A stretch of 64,000 bases of DNA from Lacibacter sp. H407 (GCF_037892605.1 NZ_JBBKTU010000001.1:1984001-2048000); one strand, 5' to 3'; positions 33,040-43,360 are shown, numbered from the stretch's first letter. Notes: generated by a model not told the origin, from the sequence alone. Numbers and translations are program-made.

Positions 33040-33047
33040 ATGAAGCG
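33040..33047 (-). promoter_or_regulatory. Candidate -7 box of rluB
   Basis: Minus-strand TACCTTTG (TANNTTTG) in the segment GCGCAAAGGTAACTG of the plus strand; about 30 bases before ATG 33010. Confidence 0.45.
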
Positions 33048-33269
33048 CAAAGGTAACTGAAATGCGTTAGGGCGGGAAATGTGTATGAAGTCTGTACTGT
33101 GAATGATAAACAGTCATTAGTTTTTTATACGATTTTTCCTCTGGGTGTTGAGTTGGCAATCTCCTGCTGCCCAAACGGTTGCACTACCGCTCATCCATTG
33201 AAACAGTAACATCCTACATTTCAAAAATTATATTGCAGGAATTATTGAAACAACTCGTCAAATTGATCT

Positions 33270-34508
33270 ATGAAGCATGTACTTGTGGCCCTTTTTTTAT
33301 TGATTACGGATCTACTCGCAGGGCAAACACCTAAAACACTTTATTTCGATCCGGCTTCCACCGTGGGTGCCCCGGCATCAAGGTTGTTTGAAAACATCAC
33401 GTATATACCGCTTGAAACAACCAAACAAAGCCTCTTCGGACAAATCAGCCGGTTGGTGGTAACGCAGCAGTATTTCATCATTTTTGATTTCGATACACAG
33501 GGCCTTTATTTTTTCGATAAGACCGGGAAGTTTATTAAAAAGTATAAAGATGATAAATACACGATTGCATCGATGCAATTGATGGAAAAAGAGAATGCCC
33601 TTTATTTGTTGCAGATCAACCGAAACTACCGGCCAACTGAACAGGAACGTGATGAACTTGTTCGAAATCCGTTTTCAAAAAGCAGTATGAAATACGGACG
33701 ATCGGTTTTTTATAGCCTGGCTGATATTGCGAAAGAGCAGATCACGGTAATTCCTGATTTTACAATTGCAATGACCAACCCCAATTACTTTGCTCCCAAT
33801 CATTGGGCTTACAGTATGGTACTGGCCGATAAAAGCGCAAAAGATTCTGTTGACTATGAATTAAAACTATCTGATGGCAGCAAAACAACGGGTGCTTATT
33901 TTCCATTTGCCAAACGCACATCATCTTATTTAGCTGATCCGGGAAATATTGAATTTTATACTACCGGCAAACCGGGTACATTGTTCTTTACAAGGCCTTA
34001 TTATTATACTATTTATCAATTAACTTTTGACAGCGTAACACCACTCTACAATTTTGTATTGCCATTTGAGAATACAGTGCCCAAAACTTTTTTTACAACT
34101 GATTTCAGTCGAAACGAATTGCGTAGTTACAAGCAATTAAATCCGGCATATGTTTGGCGCATCAATGGCATTGTACCAATTCATAACTATTTATTTTTCT
34201 CACTGGATTATCAAAAACGTGACCGCCGTTTTTTGTTTGATAAAAACAGCAACCGCTTTTATAACGTCAATAAAATTTCGGCCGACAGTGCCAATGCGTT
34301 TCTGCCGGTAATGGGTTGGGGTATTCAGTACCACGACAATACAACTCTGTACAGCAGTATTTCTTCTGATGCAATGTTCCGTTCGAGAGATGCAGAAAAA
34401 CACAGAAACCCTGTGTACACCGACGTATTGAATACTTATTTCGAAAAAAGTAAACCATCATCCAACCCTGTTATCATCATCCTGAAACCATCTGCAAAAA
34501 CCAAATGA
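33270..34508 (+). CDS. Secreted six-bladed beta-propeller protein
   Basis: 412 residues with signal peptide (MKHVLVALFLLITDLLAGQ). ENITYIPLETTKQSLFGQIS followed by VVTQQYFIIFDFDTQGLYFF is the entry blade of the six-bladed beta-propeller family (often DUF4934) of Bacteroidota. No catalytic motif. Its stop overlaps the ATG of the outer-membrane barrel gene (ATGA), so the two are translated together and probably work together at the outer membrane, as a surface or periplasmic partner of the barrel. TACATTTC (33215) is a near-match -7 box. Confidence 0.75.
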   Translation: MKHVLVALFLLITDLLAGQTPKTLYFDPASTVGAPASRLFENITYIPLETTKQSLFGQISRLVVTQQYFIIFDFDTQGLYFFDKTGKFIKKYKDDKYTIASMQLMEKENALYLLQINRNYRPTEQERDELVRNPFSKSSMKYGRSVFYSLADIAKEQITVIPDFTIAMTNPNYFAPNHWAYSMVLADKSAKDSVDYELKLSDGSKTTGAYFPFAKRTSSYLADPGNIEFYTTGKPGTLFFTRPYYYTIYQLTFDSVTPLYNFVLPFENTVPKTFFTTDFSRNELRSYKQLNPAYVWRINGIVPIHNYLFFSLDYQKRDRRFLFDKNSNRFYNVNKISADSANAFLPVMGWGIQYHDNTTLYSSISSDAMFRSRDAEKHRNPVYTDVLNTYFEKSKPSSNPVIIILKPSAKTK

Positions 34509-37390
34509 AATTTATAACCATCCTGCTGTTGCTGTTACCTTGTCTGGCTATTTCTCAGGAAAAAACAAGTGTTGTCGGTGGAACTGTTATGGGTATCGTG
34601 AAAGATTCTGCCAATGATTATGTACTTGAATCTGTTACTGTACTTGTCTATAAGAAAAGCGATTCTACTTTACTCAATTATCAATTGACCAATACATCGG
34701 GTGAATTTAATTTTCAAAAATTACCGCTGAATGTTTCTTTGCTGATAAGCCTTACGTCATCAGGCTACGGATCCTTTTCAAAAACGATCAAACTTGATAG
34801 TGTAAACGCATTGTATAATTTTGGAACGATTCAACTTGGTACCAATTTCAAAAACCTTGGAGAAATCGTTATTGAAGCAGTATTGCCGATCCGAATGAAT
34901 GGCGATACGTTGGAAATAAATCCGGCAGCATTCAAGCTAGATTCAAATGCAGTGGTGGAAGATATGCTGCGGAAAGTGCCGGGTATTACATTGTGGGGTG
35001 ATGGTACGGTAACGGTAAACGGAAAACAGGTAACCAATGTATATGTAGATGGCAAACCTTTTTTTGGGAACGATCCAGCAATTGCTACACAAAATCTTCC
35101 GAAGAATGCGATCGAAAAAATACAGGTGTACACGGAAGAAGACCGGACGAAAACCGCAGCAGAGCGAACTGCATCTGATTCGTTACTTACAATGAACATT
35201 AAGCTAAAAGAAGATAAGAAGCGTGGCTATTTTGGAAAAGGTGGTGCGGGCATTGGCACTGATAAACGATTTGAAGCCGACTTTGGCTTACAGGCATATA
35301 ATAAAAAAACAAGGCTTGGTCTTGGTGGTGCTATTAACAACATCAATAAAAGTGTGGAGAATCTGCAATCCTTATTGGGCGAAACCACGTTCCGCAGCTT
35401 TAATCCACGCAACAGGTATGTGGCAAATTTTGGAGGAAGAGGAATTAGTAATACCTATTTTCTTGGAGCGAATGTACAGCACAGTTTTCTTGAAACCACC
35501 AACAATCAACAAACGAACCAGTTAACCTTTGATGTGACTGGCCGTGGTAGTTTGACGAATATTTTTTCGCAGTCAGATGCTGAGACCAGTGCAGGTGGTA
35601 ATTCCTTTTTTAAATCATCCCAGCGTAATACAACAACGGAAAATGATTCAAAAACATTTGCAGTAAATTATAATAAACGGGATGTTGACCGGGATATCAA
35701 TGTTGTTGCATCATTGGCCGACTTTATATCCAGAACCAGTTCAGGGGGCGCTACTATTACTGAAAGCGAAGACAAAGGCCTTGTGAGCGAAAGCAACGAA
35801 TCGTCTGAAGCAGAAACGAAAAACCGCAGCTTACACCTGGGTGCTAATTTTCTGAATAAGGATAGTGATGAACGAAACCTGAAAAGTTTTTCATTGCGGT
35901 TCAATACAACTTATAGTGAAAGTGAGAATGTGCGAAATACGTTAAGTGATTTTGAATCGTTTGAGAATCCGGCACGAAATACTTCATTTAATCGATTGTA
36001 CAACACCAACTCCAGTAACTGGAACAACTCAATGAATGTTACATATAATGCGCTAAAGCGATTGCTGTTTGGAAGCAATAATCTCTGGAATATCAATATC
36101 CGGCTTACAAATAACATTACCGTCAGCCAATCGGACCTACGGTATAATGTAAGCGATTTTGATTCTGTTGGAAAATTCTTTACGCCCAATACAAGCATCA
36201 CCAACCTGCATAAACATAACAGGGTAAGTGAAGAGCCGGCACTTAATTTATCAAAGTCGTTTACAAAGCGATTATCCAACCGTTATACACGTGCAATTAC
36301 CATTTCCACAAATCTTGGTGGACAGTTTTTATGGGAAAAAGATCAGTCAAATTTCAACAAGCGTAATTTGAATCGGAATTTTTCATTCTTTACACCAAAC
36401 ACAAGCCTCAACTATTATTATCAAAAGGCAAATGGGTATAATATCAATGCAGCTATTTCGCACAATAAAAATTATTCGATCCCCGGCCTCGATCAATTGT
36501 TTCCTATTATTGATAGTGCCAATCTTTATTCGTTCAACTATGGGAATGCGTTTTTAAATCCATACAGCTCAAATAACTTTGGCGTTAATTTCACCTATAA
36601 CAGAGGCAATAACAGAAACAAAAAAGCGGATATTAATTTTGGATTGAATGGCAATGTAGGCATTGTAAAAGATGATATTGCCGATAGTAGTTTTTACGAT
36701 GATCTGGGCCGGAAAAATGTTTACCTCATCAATATTGACGGTCGCAGAAACTGGAACATCGGTGGCAACATCAACACCTCAATACGTTTGAACAAAAAGA
36801 ATGTGTTGCAGTTTTCTTATAACGGATCGATCAACAACAGTCAATCGCCCAATTATATTGATGATATTTTCTCGGTTTCCCGTTCGCAGAATATTAATAA
36901 CTCGCTGGGAATATATTTTGCACTGGGCGAAATTGTGAACTTCTCTGTTTCACAAGGTGTGAATATGAGTAACAGTATACAAACAGGGGCCAACCTGCGT
37001 TCGTTTAAAAACACCAACTATGTAACGGGTGCAAATATTAATCTTCAGTATCCGAAGGATATGACTTTCAGCAACACGTTGAATTATGTAAAGAATAATA
37101 CAACTAACCAAAGCTCGGCTCTTTGGAATGCGTTTATCAGCTATCGTTTCTTTAAAGCCAAACAACTCGAGGCGAAACTTTCAGCGATGGACATTTTACG
37201 GCAAAATCAAAACATCAATATCGGTTCAAGTAATAACACCGTCACTACTACGGTTACCAATGGGCTGCAGCAATTTTATATGTTGACGATTTCATATTTC
37301 CCCCGCAAGTTTGGCGGAGCAACGGGTGGCCGACGTACTGGTGGAAATGGGACCGGAGGCAGACCCGCTGCCAGCAGGAACAGACTGTAG
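34505..37390 (+). CDS. TonB-receptor-like outer-membrane beta-barrel protein
   Basis: 961 residues: signal peptide (MKFITILLLLLPCLAISQ), CarboxypepD_reg-like domain (about 25-110, GIVKDSANDYVLESVTVLVY), plug-like region (VVEDMLRKVPGITLWGDG, YVDGKPFFGNDP, about 150-190) and a long beta barrel of the OMP_b-brl_3 type. The end is a glycine/arginine/threonine-rich tail (GGATGGRRTGGNGTGGRP) after a final aromatic strand. Typical TonB receptors of Bacteroidota end in the barrel; the basic tail is a variant. The classical TonB box is not evident. Translationally coupled to the upstream propeller protein. Substrate unknown. Confidence 0.85.
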   Translation: MKFITILLLLLPCLAISQEKTSVVGGTVMGIVKDSANDYVLESVTVLVYKKSDSTLLNYQLTNTSGEFNFQKLPLNVSLLISLTSSGYGSFSKTIKLDSVNALYNFGTIQLGTNFKNLGEIVIEAVLPIRMNGDTLEINPAAFKLDSNAVVEDMLRKVPGITLWGDGTVTVNGKQVTNVYVDGKPFFGNDPAIATQNLPKNAIEKIQVYTEEDRTKTAAERTASDSLLTMNIKLKEDKKRGYFGKGGAGIGTDKRFEADFGLQAYNKKTRLGLGGAINNINKSVENLQSLLGETTFRSFNPRNRYVANFGGRGISNTYFLGANVQHSFLETTNNQQTNQLTFDVTGRGSLTNIFSQSDAETSAGGNSFFKSSQRNTTTENDSKTFAVNYNKRDVDRDINVVASLADFISRTSSGGATITESEDKGLVSESNESSEAETKNRSLHLGANFLNKDSDERNLKSFSLRFNTTYSESENVRNTLSDFESFENPARNTSFNRLYNTNSSNWNNSMNVTYNALKRLLFGSNNLWNINIRLTNNITVSQSDLRYNVSDFDSVGKFFTPNTSITNLHKHNRVSEEPALNLSKSFTKRLSNRYTRAITISTNLGGQFLWEKDQSNFNKRNLNRNFSFFTPNTSLNYYYQKANGYNINAAISHNKNYSIPGLDQLFPIIDSANLYSFNYGNAFLNPYSSNNFGVNFTYNRGNNRNKKADINFGLNGNVGIVKDDIADSSFYDDLGRKNVYLINIDGRRNWNIGGNINTSIRLNKKNVLQFSYNGSINNSQSPNYIDDIFSVSRSQNINNSLGIYFALGEIVNFSVSQGVNMSNSIQTGANLRSFKNTNYVTGANINLQYPKDMTFSNTLNYVKNNTTNQSSALWNAFISYRFFKAKQLEAKLSAMDILRQNQNINIGSSNNTVTTTVTNGLQQFYMLTISYFPRKFGGATGGRRTGGNGTGGRPAASRNRL

Positions 37391-37413
37391 TCAAAATAGC
37401 ATCACGTCTCAAT

Positions 37414-37450
37414 ACAAATCAGCCCCACAAAAACTGCGGGGCTGATTTGT
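37414..37450. terminator. Strong 13-bp bidirectional terminator
   Basis: ACAAATCAGCCCC (37414-37426) and GGGGCTGATTTGT (37438-37450) form a perfect stem with an 11-base loop between convergent genes. Confidence 0.85.
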
Positions 37451-37475
37451 AAAATATACTTGTTGTAAGAATCGA

Positions 37476-38534
37476 TTAATGATTGATCCCTTCTTTATTT
37501 GCTAGTTGTCCGCAAGCGGCATCAATATCTTTCCCACGGCTTCTTCTTAAACGGGCATTTACTTTGTGTTTTTCTAAATAAGCCATGAATTTATTCGTCA
37601 CTTCTTCCTCTGGCTTTTGAAATTTCGCTAAGTCGATTGGATTATATTCAATGATGTTAATGAGGTCGGCCGGCACCTGTCGGTAAATTTTGATCAGATC
37701 ATCTGCATCCTTCAATGAATCATTAAAATCTTTAAAGAGGATATATTCAAACGTTATCTGATTTCCTGTTTTCTTATAGAAATGATTCAGTGCTTCGATC
37801 AATGATTTGATGTTGTTGGTATCATTGATGGGCATGATCTCATGACGCTTCTCATCTGTTGCCGCATGTAAGCTTAACGCCAGTTTAAAACGCACTTCAT
37901 CATCACCCAATTGTCTGATCTGTTTTGCTACACCGGCAGTTGATACTGTGATACGGCGTGGACTCATGCCCAACCCATCAGGTGAAGTGATTTTTTCAAT
38001 GGCCTTCAACACATTTTTATAATTGAGCAAAGGCTCGCCCATACCCATAAACACAATATTGGTCAATTTCTTTTCATACACACGCTCACTTTGCTGATTG
38101 ATGAGTACCACTTCATCATAGATCTCATCATAATTCAAATTACGTTTCCGATCGATATAGCCGGTAGCACAAAATTTACAACTGAGTGAACAACCTATCT
38201 GTGAAGAAACGCATGCTGTTTTGCGTTCGTCGGTTGGAATCAATACACCTTCCACCAAATGACCTTCATGTGTGCGGAATCTTGACTTTACCGTTCCATC
38301 GGCAGAATACTGTGTGGCATCAACAGCTAATGCCGGAAGTGTAAATGTTTCGCCGAGTTTTTGACGGAGTTCTTTGCTGAGATTGGTCATGTCGGCAAAG
38401 CTGTGGGCATGCTTCTGCCAAAGCCATTCATACACCTGTTTTGCCCTGAATTTCTTTTCCCCCATGCTTTCGAAGAAATCCGTGATTTCTTCAAGACTTA
38501 AGTGGCGGATATTTCGCTCGTTCGCTACTTGCAT
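37476..38534 (-). CDS. rlmN: Dual-specificity 23S rRNA/tRNA adenine-C2 methyltransferase RlmN
   Basis: 352 residues from ATG 38534 (MQVANERNIRHLSLEEITDF); the longer frame up to 38555 would start upstream of the promoter box. Radical SAM cluster motif CSLSCKFC (Cys115, Cys119, Cys122), the conserved Cys108 of the ACVSSQ segment, and the C-terminal catalytic cysteine in DIDAACGQL are all present. It methylates A2503 of 23S rRNA and A37 of some tRNAs. The box TACCTTTG lies five bases before the ATG, so the mRNA may lack a leader. Confidence 0.95.
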   Translation of the reverse strand: MQVANERNIRHLSLEEITDFFESMGEKKFRAKQVYEWLWQKHAHSFADMTNLSKELRQKLGETFTLPALAVDATQYSADGTVKSRFRTHEGHLVEGVLIPTDERKTACVSSQIGCSLSCKFCATGYIDRKRNLNYDEIYDEVVLINQQSERVYEKKLTNIVFMGMGEPLLNYKNVLKAIEKITSPDGLGMSPRRITVSTAGVAKQIRQLGDDEVRFKLALSLHAATDEKRHEIMPINDTNNIKSLIEALNHFYKKTGNQITFEYILFKDFNDSLKDADDLIKIYRQVPADLINIIEYNPIDLAKFQKPEEEVTNKFMAYLEKHKVNARLRRSRGKDIDAACGQLANKEGINH

Positions 38535-38539
38535 AGCGG

Positions 38540-38547
38540 CAAAGGTA
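38540..38547 (-). promoter_or_regulatory. rlmN promoter box close to the start codon
   Basis: TACCTTTG on the minus strand, five bases from ATG 38534, spaced like the boxes of rimM and the phosphatase. Divergent from the thiolase box 31 bp away. Confidence 0.55.
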
Positions 38548-38577
38548 CAAAGCAAAAATGGATTGAATTGAGTTCTT

Positions 38578-38585
38578 TACATTTG
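38578..38585 (+). promoter_or_regulatory. Thiolase promoter box
   Basis: TACATTTG fits TANNTTTG; 16 bases before ATG 38602. Confidence 0.55.
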
Positions 38586-38601
38586 ACTTTTATAATTACA
38601 T

Positions 38602-39798
38602 ATGAACCCAGTTTACATTATCGATTGCCTCCGCACGCCCATCGGCAGATATGGTGGTGCTTTAGCTACAGTTCGCCCTGATGATCTGCTTGCTCATGTG
38701 ATTAAGGCATTGGTACATCGCAATGCATCCATTGATGTAAATGCTATTGAAGAAGTGATCGCTGGCGCTGCTAATCAAAGTGGAGAAGATAATCGCAATG
38801 TGGCCCGAATGGCGGCGCTCCTTGCCGGCTTACCCGTAACGGTCGCCGGGAACACCGTAAATCGTTTATGTGCAAGTGGTTTGCAGGCGATCATGGATAG
38901 TGCAAGGGCTATTTCCAATGGAGATGCCGAATTGATGATTGCAGGTGGCGTTGAAAGTATGAGTCGTGCGCCATTTGTAATGCCGAAACAAAGCGATGCA
39001 TTTGGCCGCAAAACAGAATTGTACGATACAACATTGGGCTGGCGGTTTTTGAATTCCCGTCTTTCTGAATTATATCATCCTTACAGCATGGGTGAAACGG
39101 CAGAAAATGTGGCGAAGCAGTGGAATATTTCACGGCTTGCTCAAGATCAATTTGCATTGGAAAGCCAGGCAAAATATGCAGCAGCGAAAGTGGCAGGCAA
39201 ATGGGCCGATGAAATTATTCCAGTTGACGCTGTGCAGGGGAAGCAGGTAATCGTTGTAGAAGGTGATGAACATCCACGGGAAACAAGTATTGAACAACTG
39301 GCAAAATTAAAACCTGCTTTTGCAAACGAAGGAACGGTTACAGCAGGGAATTCAAGTGGCATCAATGATGGTGCGGCGGCAATGTTATTAGCCAGCGAAG
39401 AAGCGGTAAAGAAATATAACTTGAAACCGTTGGCGAAAATAAGATCAATGGCTGTGGCGGGAGTGGATCCATCCGTCATGGGTGTAGGTCCTGTACCGGC
39501 AACACAAAAAGCATTACTGCGTGCAGGGCTTGCCGTTAGTGATCTTGATCTGATCGAGCTAAATGAAGCGTTTGCTTCCCAAAGTATTGCTTGTATCCAT
39601 GATCTTGGTCTTGATATCGAAAAAGTAAATGTAAATGGAGGCGCCATCGCAATTGGTCATCCGCTTGGTTGCAGCGGTGTGCGTATCTCTACCACATTGT
39701 TGCACGAAATGAAAAGAAGAAAAAGTAAATATGGATTGGCTACCATGTGTGTGGGAGTGGGGCAAGGTGCAGCAGTGATTTATGAAATGAATCATTAA
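38602..39798 (+). CDS. Thiolase, 3-oxoadipyl-CoA thiolase-like (acetyl-CoA acyltransferase)
   Basis: 398 residues. The nucleophile is Cys90 in NRLCASGLQAI, the C-terminal pair NEAFASQS and GHPLGCSG is intact. RTPIGRYGGALATVRPDDL, ANQSGEDNRNVARMA and DTTLGWRFLN are closer to the PcaF/PaaJ type (3-oxoadipyl-CoA) than to acetoacetyl-CoA thiolases. It cleaves a 3-oxoacyl-CoA with CoA. No partner genes for aromatic degradation are nearby, so the pathway is uncertain and the gene may serve beta-oxidation. Confidence 0.85.
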   Translation: MNPVYIIDCLRTPIGRYGGALATVRPDDLLAHVIKALVHRNASIDVNAIEEVIAGAANQSGEDNRNVARMAALLAGLPVTVAGNTVNRLCASGLQAIMDSARAISNGDAELMIAGGVESMSRAPFVMPKQSDAFGRKTELYDTTLGWRFLNSRLSELYHPYSMGETAENVAKQWNISRLAQDQFALESQAKYAAAKVAGKWADEIIPVDAVQGKQVIVVEGDEHPRETSIEQLAKLKPAFANEGTVTAGNSSGINDGAAAMLLASEEAVKKYNLKPLAKIRSMAVAGVDPSVMGVGPVPATQKALLRAGLAVSDLDLIELNEAFASQSIACIHDLGLDIEKVNVNGGAIAIGHPLGCSGVRISTTLLHEMKRRKSKYGLATMCVGVGQGAAVIYEMNH

Positions 39799-39803
39799 AA
39801 AAA

Positions 39804-39825
39804 ATGCCTCCTGAAAGGGAGGCAT
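39804..39825. terminator. Bidirectional terminator
   Basis: ATGCCTCC (39804-39811) pairs with GGAGGCAT (39818-39825), loop TGAAAG, with A- and T-runs on both sides. Confidence 0.9.
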
Positions 39826-39836
39826 TTTTTTTAATT

Positions 39837-40331
39837 CTATTGATTTACTTGCGGGCTTAACTGTTGCCAGCTTTTTGATCCGAGATAATATAGTTTTCCT
39901 GCTTCCTTGTAAGCAATCAGTAACGGGTATTGCCGGTAGCGTGAAGGAATTGTTTTTTCAACGCCAGGTTCAGTTGTAAAAAGTAGCTGCATCACACGAT
40001 GGTCGGTTGTAGGAACAAGTGTTTCAAACGCTGCTTCGTTACCGAACTTGATCGACTTTTCAATGGTAACCGGCGATTGGACGATGTCGGTTGTTACAGC
40101 TGTTTCGCTTCCATTGATCCACACCTTTTCAATTTCGATTGTTCGCTCATTTCGTACCAACAGATAAACATATTGCCTCATTACAGCTCTTCCTTTTGTG
40201 TCGGATGAGAAATTCGCACCTCCGCTCACTTTCTGTTCGTATGCATATAATTTTACCACAGGATATTTTCCGGGGTGCAGAAACGAACTGCAAAGCACAA
40301 ATAGCATTAGTGATGCAAAATATTTTATCAT
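39837..40331 (-). CDS. Secreted hypothetical protein
   Basis: 164 residues. Signal peptide MIKYFASLMLFVLCSSFLHP, then a beta-rich mature part (VVKLYAYEQKVSGGANFSSD, QYVYLLVRNERTIEIEKVWI) that looks like a single Ig-like or jelly-roll domain. No family recognised. It is separated by 50 bp from the propeller protein gene on the same strand, and could be read through from it. Confidence 0.65.
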   Translation of the reverse strand: MIKYFASLMLFVLCSSFLHPGKYPVVKLYAYEQKVSGGANFSSDTKGRAVMRQYVYLLVRNERTIEIEKVWINGSETAVTTDIVQSPVTIEKSIKFGNEAAFETLVPTTDHRVMQLLFTTEPGVEKTIPSRYRQYPLLIAYKEAGKLYYLGSKSWQQLSPQVNQ

Positions 40332-40381
40332 CTGTTCAACTTTAAGAATGGATGCAGCGCATTGTTGGTTTACATAGGCCG

Positions 40382-43255
40382 TTATTTCGATTTCACAAAT
40401 TGTTGTACATGTTTATATTTTCTGTCATCACTCCATATCTCCAAAACATAATTACCGCTGGCTAACTGCCGTGTTGAAAGAGATCCGTTCTGGTAGCTTT
40501 GCCGTTGTTGGGCTACCACTTGTCCATTGGTGCTCGTAATTCGAATATTGATGGTTTGAATACCTGTTAAATTCCCCTTCCGGAAATAAATATTATTGCT
40601 GGCGATGGTTGGAAATACAGATGTGATAAAACGTTTGTCATTTGTGATCACGTCCGGAACAGAAGTTGCCACATTGCCGATAACACTGTAAAACATACCA
40701 TTACCGTGGGTACCAACCAGCAGCGTATTGTCAGCGGGGCGTAAAGCAAGGTCATTCACAATTGCACCTTGCAGTACTGCGGAACCTTCCAATGCCCAAA
40801 CTGGAGAGGCAGAACCATTGATCGTGGTTGTGCTGAATAAACCAATTGATGTACCTACGTAATACTCGACGCCGGTTGCAGTTGCAACAATGGCGCAGGA
40901 TCTGAAAGAAGGCAAACTGATATTTCCTTCTGCTACCTCCCAGGTAGGAGAAGCAGACAAAGCATTTCCGGTCCAAAAGGCACTTACTACACCATAGTTC
41001 GATACCACTGCAAGTACTGTATCAGGATTGCGTGGGTTTACTGCAATGTCTCGTACAAGCGACTCATTTGTCATACCCAAAAAAGAAAGAGGAGAAATGT
41101 CAACTGGCGTTGTGGAAGCTGCACCATCTTTTGGATTTTGTAAACGATAAATTTTTCCATTATCGGTTCCAATAAAAAGATAGCTACTGTTACTGGCATA
41201 TGTACCTCGTGAAGTTGCCAAAGCAAATATGCTGTTTCCCACTCCCACAAGATTGCTTACTCCTGTCATCTGGGTCCACCCACCTGCGGCGCTTGCTGTA
41301 GTTGCACTGGTGGTGCGCCAAAGCGTATTTAACCCAGCATAATAAATGGTATTTGTGTTGTCAGGATCATGATGAAAATAGGTAATAAACTCACTTCCCG
41401 GTGAACCCGACGGAGCAATTGAGCTGGATTGAGTGCTGCCTAAACCATTTGCAAAAAGACGATATAAAGCTCCTTCCTGAACACTTGCATAAAGATATTG
41501 TGTAGTTGTACTTGCGGACAGGCCAACTGATCCACCATCTCCCCCAATTACAACATAATGATCGTTTGCTTCAGTTGGTGCAGGTAAAGGAGATCCACTC
41601 AATAAACTTTTAGAGTCACGATAGGTCGTTGAATTATCCTGCGCACCACCGGCAAAAGTAAGCGAACCGGGGGTTGGGTCAATCGCAACATGATAATACT
41701 GGAGGGTTTGATATTGGCCGTTTAAATTACTCCAACTAATAGTTCCAGCCGTGATATCGTTTGTAACACTCAGTCCTCCATCATGTCCTGTAACAAAACG
41801 GTTGGGCGTACCTGGGTGAAATGCAAACGAATGAAAATCCACATGGCTTGTTAGATCGGGATCTGTATAGGTTGTAGAAGTGAGACCACCAATAAAACTA
41901 CCTTGAGTTGCAAAAGCATCCGTAGACTTATAGAGATTTACGCCGCCCGCCACAACCAAATTCGGATTGGTTGGGTGTACAGCTAAGAGCATATTGTAAC
42001 CTTCTTGTGTTTCCATATATGTTGTAACCGACCCTCCTCCCACTATTGGCGGACGTATTCTGGTTGCCGTTAAATTGGGCCCTCTGTTGGCTGTCCAATT
42101 AACTGTCGGGAACGAAGTTAAATCCGCCCGGAACAGATCTGCTTCAGATTGAGCCGAACCGGCACTTAACGAATTTTGATACATTACATATAAAATATTG
42201 GGATTGCTTGGAGCAACAGTTAAAATTGTTCTTCCCCAACCTGTTCCATTATTTAGATTACTGTTATAAGCCTTCCAACCAGCAACTGAATCCGGCTGTC
42301 CATTAACACCACCTGCAATTCTTGACCAACCACTTGTTCCTGTGGTTGAGGTCCAAACACCAACGGTATCACGTCTGGAATTAATACCTGAAAAACTTGC
42401 ATAGTAGCGGCTTCCGTCATTCGAAATTGCGATGTCGGTGATCATTCCTTCTGTATTCTGATTGGATACAGTGCGAAGGGCATAGAACCAAGTTGTTCCA
42501 CCATCGTTGGTGAGTAAAATATAATTGAGTGCAGCTACGTACAGGAATCCATTAGGGGCAACTTTCATGTTGAAAATGAAATTGAAAGGGTATCCTCCCG
42601 ATGTTACAGGCAGCTTACTCCACGATAGACCATTGTTGGTTGATTTATAAATGCCATCACCAAATACAAACGAATTTGGATATGATGGGGACGAGCCGAG
42701 AAGTTCACCTGTTCCCGCATACCATGTATCCTGAAAACCCGGTCGTGGATCTTGCGCAAGACAACTGACATTTCTTACATTATTGATATTAGCGAGGCTA
42801 ACTGCCGGGTGTACATAATTCCATGTTGCTCCTCCATCTGTTGAACGAAAAATTCCACCTGAAACTCCGGCGGCGAGTACCACGTTGTTATTACGTATAT
42901 CATAGGCGATCGCTCTTGTGCGCCCTCCGTTTTGTGAAGGGCCGGCAGCGGTATAACTATTGTTAATTGTTTGCCGGAAACCGATGCCGCTTTGTTGGCT
43001 TTTGATAGCAGCTAAGAATTCCGCTTCCTTGATACGGATATCTTTTGGTATTTCACCGGTAGCAGGGTCATGTAGCATTTTCCATTCATACAATCGTTTT
43101 TTATAGCCCCCCTCTTCTTTTTCTTCTTCACGATCAACAATAAGACTTATTGACTGCTTATCGTTATGAACCTCAGTTTTTGTAAAATGATAAATCAACA
43201 GGCTCGAAACAAGAACCAAAATTGCTGCAAAAGTCAGGTAGGCTGTTTTACGCAT
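40382..43255 (-). CDS. Asp-box propeller protein with T9SS C-terminal sorting domain (third VPS10-type protein)
   Basis: 957 residues from ATG 43255 (MRKTAYLTFAAILVLVSSLL, a signal anchor). Asp-box motifs STDGGATW, STNNGLSW, TNDGGTTW and related stretches mark a large propeller. The last 90 residues (SVFPTIASNNIYF, then LASGNYVLEIWSDDRKYKHV ending QQFVKSK) are a type A type IX secretion C-terminal domain, so the protein is exported and attached to the surface by T9SS. This differs from the two propeller proteins at 2466 and 8466, which lack such a tail. The frame is open further upstream to 43357 without signal character. Confidence 0.85.
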   Translation of the reverse strand: MRKTAYLTFAAILVLVSSLLIYHFTKTEVHNDKQSISLIVDREEEKEEGGYKKRLYEWKMLHDPATGEIPKDIRIKEAEFLAAIKSQQSGIGFRQTINNSYTAAGPSQNGGRTRAIAYDIRNNNVVLAAGVSGGIFRSTDGGATWNYVHPAVSLANINNVRNVSCLAQDPRPGFQDTWYAGTGELLGSSPSYPNSFVFGDGIYKSTNNGLSWSKLPVTSGGYPFNFIFNMKVAPNGFLYVAALNYILLTNDGGTTWFYALRTVSNQNTEGMITDIAISNDGSRYYASFSGINSRRDTVGVWTSTTGTSGWSRIAGGVNGQPDSVAGWKAYNSNLNNGTGWGRTILTVAPSNPNILYVMYQNSLSAGSAQSEADLFRADLTSFPTVNWTANRGPNLTATRIRPPIVGGGSVTTYMETQEGYNMLLAVHPTNPNLVVAGGVNLYKSTDAFATQGSFIGGLTSTTYTDPDLTSHVDFHSFAFHPGTPNRFVTGHDGGLSVTNDITAGTISWSNLNGQYQTLQYYHVAIDPTPGSLTFAGGAQDNSTTYRDSKSLLSGSPLPAPTEANDHYVVIGGDGGSVGLSASTTTQYLYASVQEGALYRLFANGLGSTQSSSIAPSGSPGSEFITYFHHDPDNTNTIYYAGLNTLWRTTSATTASAAGGWTQMTGVSNLVGVGNSIFALATSRGTYASNSSYLFIGTDNGKIYRLQNPKDGAASTTPVDISPLSFLGMTNESLVRDIAVNPRNPDTVLAVVSNYGVVSAFWTGNALSASPTWEVAEGNISLPSFRSCAIVATATGVEYYVGTSIGLFSTTTINGSASPVWALEGSAVLQGAIVNDLALRPADNTLLVGTHGNGMFYSVIGNVATSVPDVITNDKRFITSVFPTIASNNIYFRKGNLTGIQTINIRITSTNGQVVAQQRQSYQNGSLSTRQLASGNYVLEIWSDDRKYKHVQQFVKSK

Positions 43256-43360
43256 ACGTAATGTATTGAAATTAGAGTAGTAAGTTATGAATTTTCGGCT
43301 GAAATAGCTGTATTGTGTATTGATGCCGACAGAAAGAAGTGGAATCAGGTAAAACAAAAA

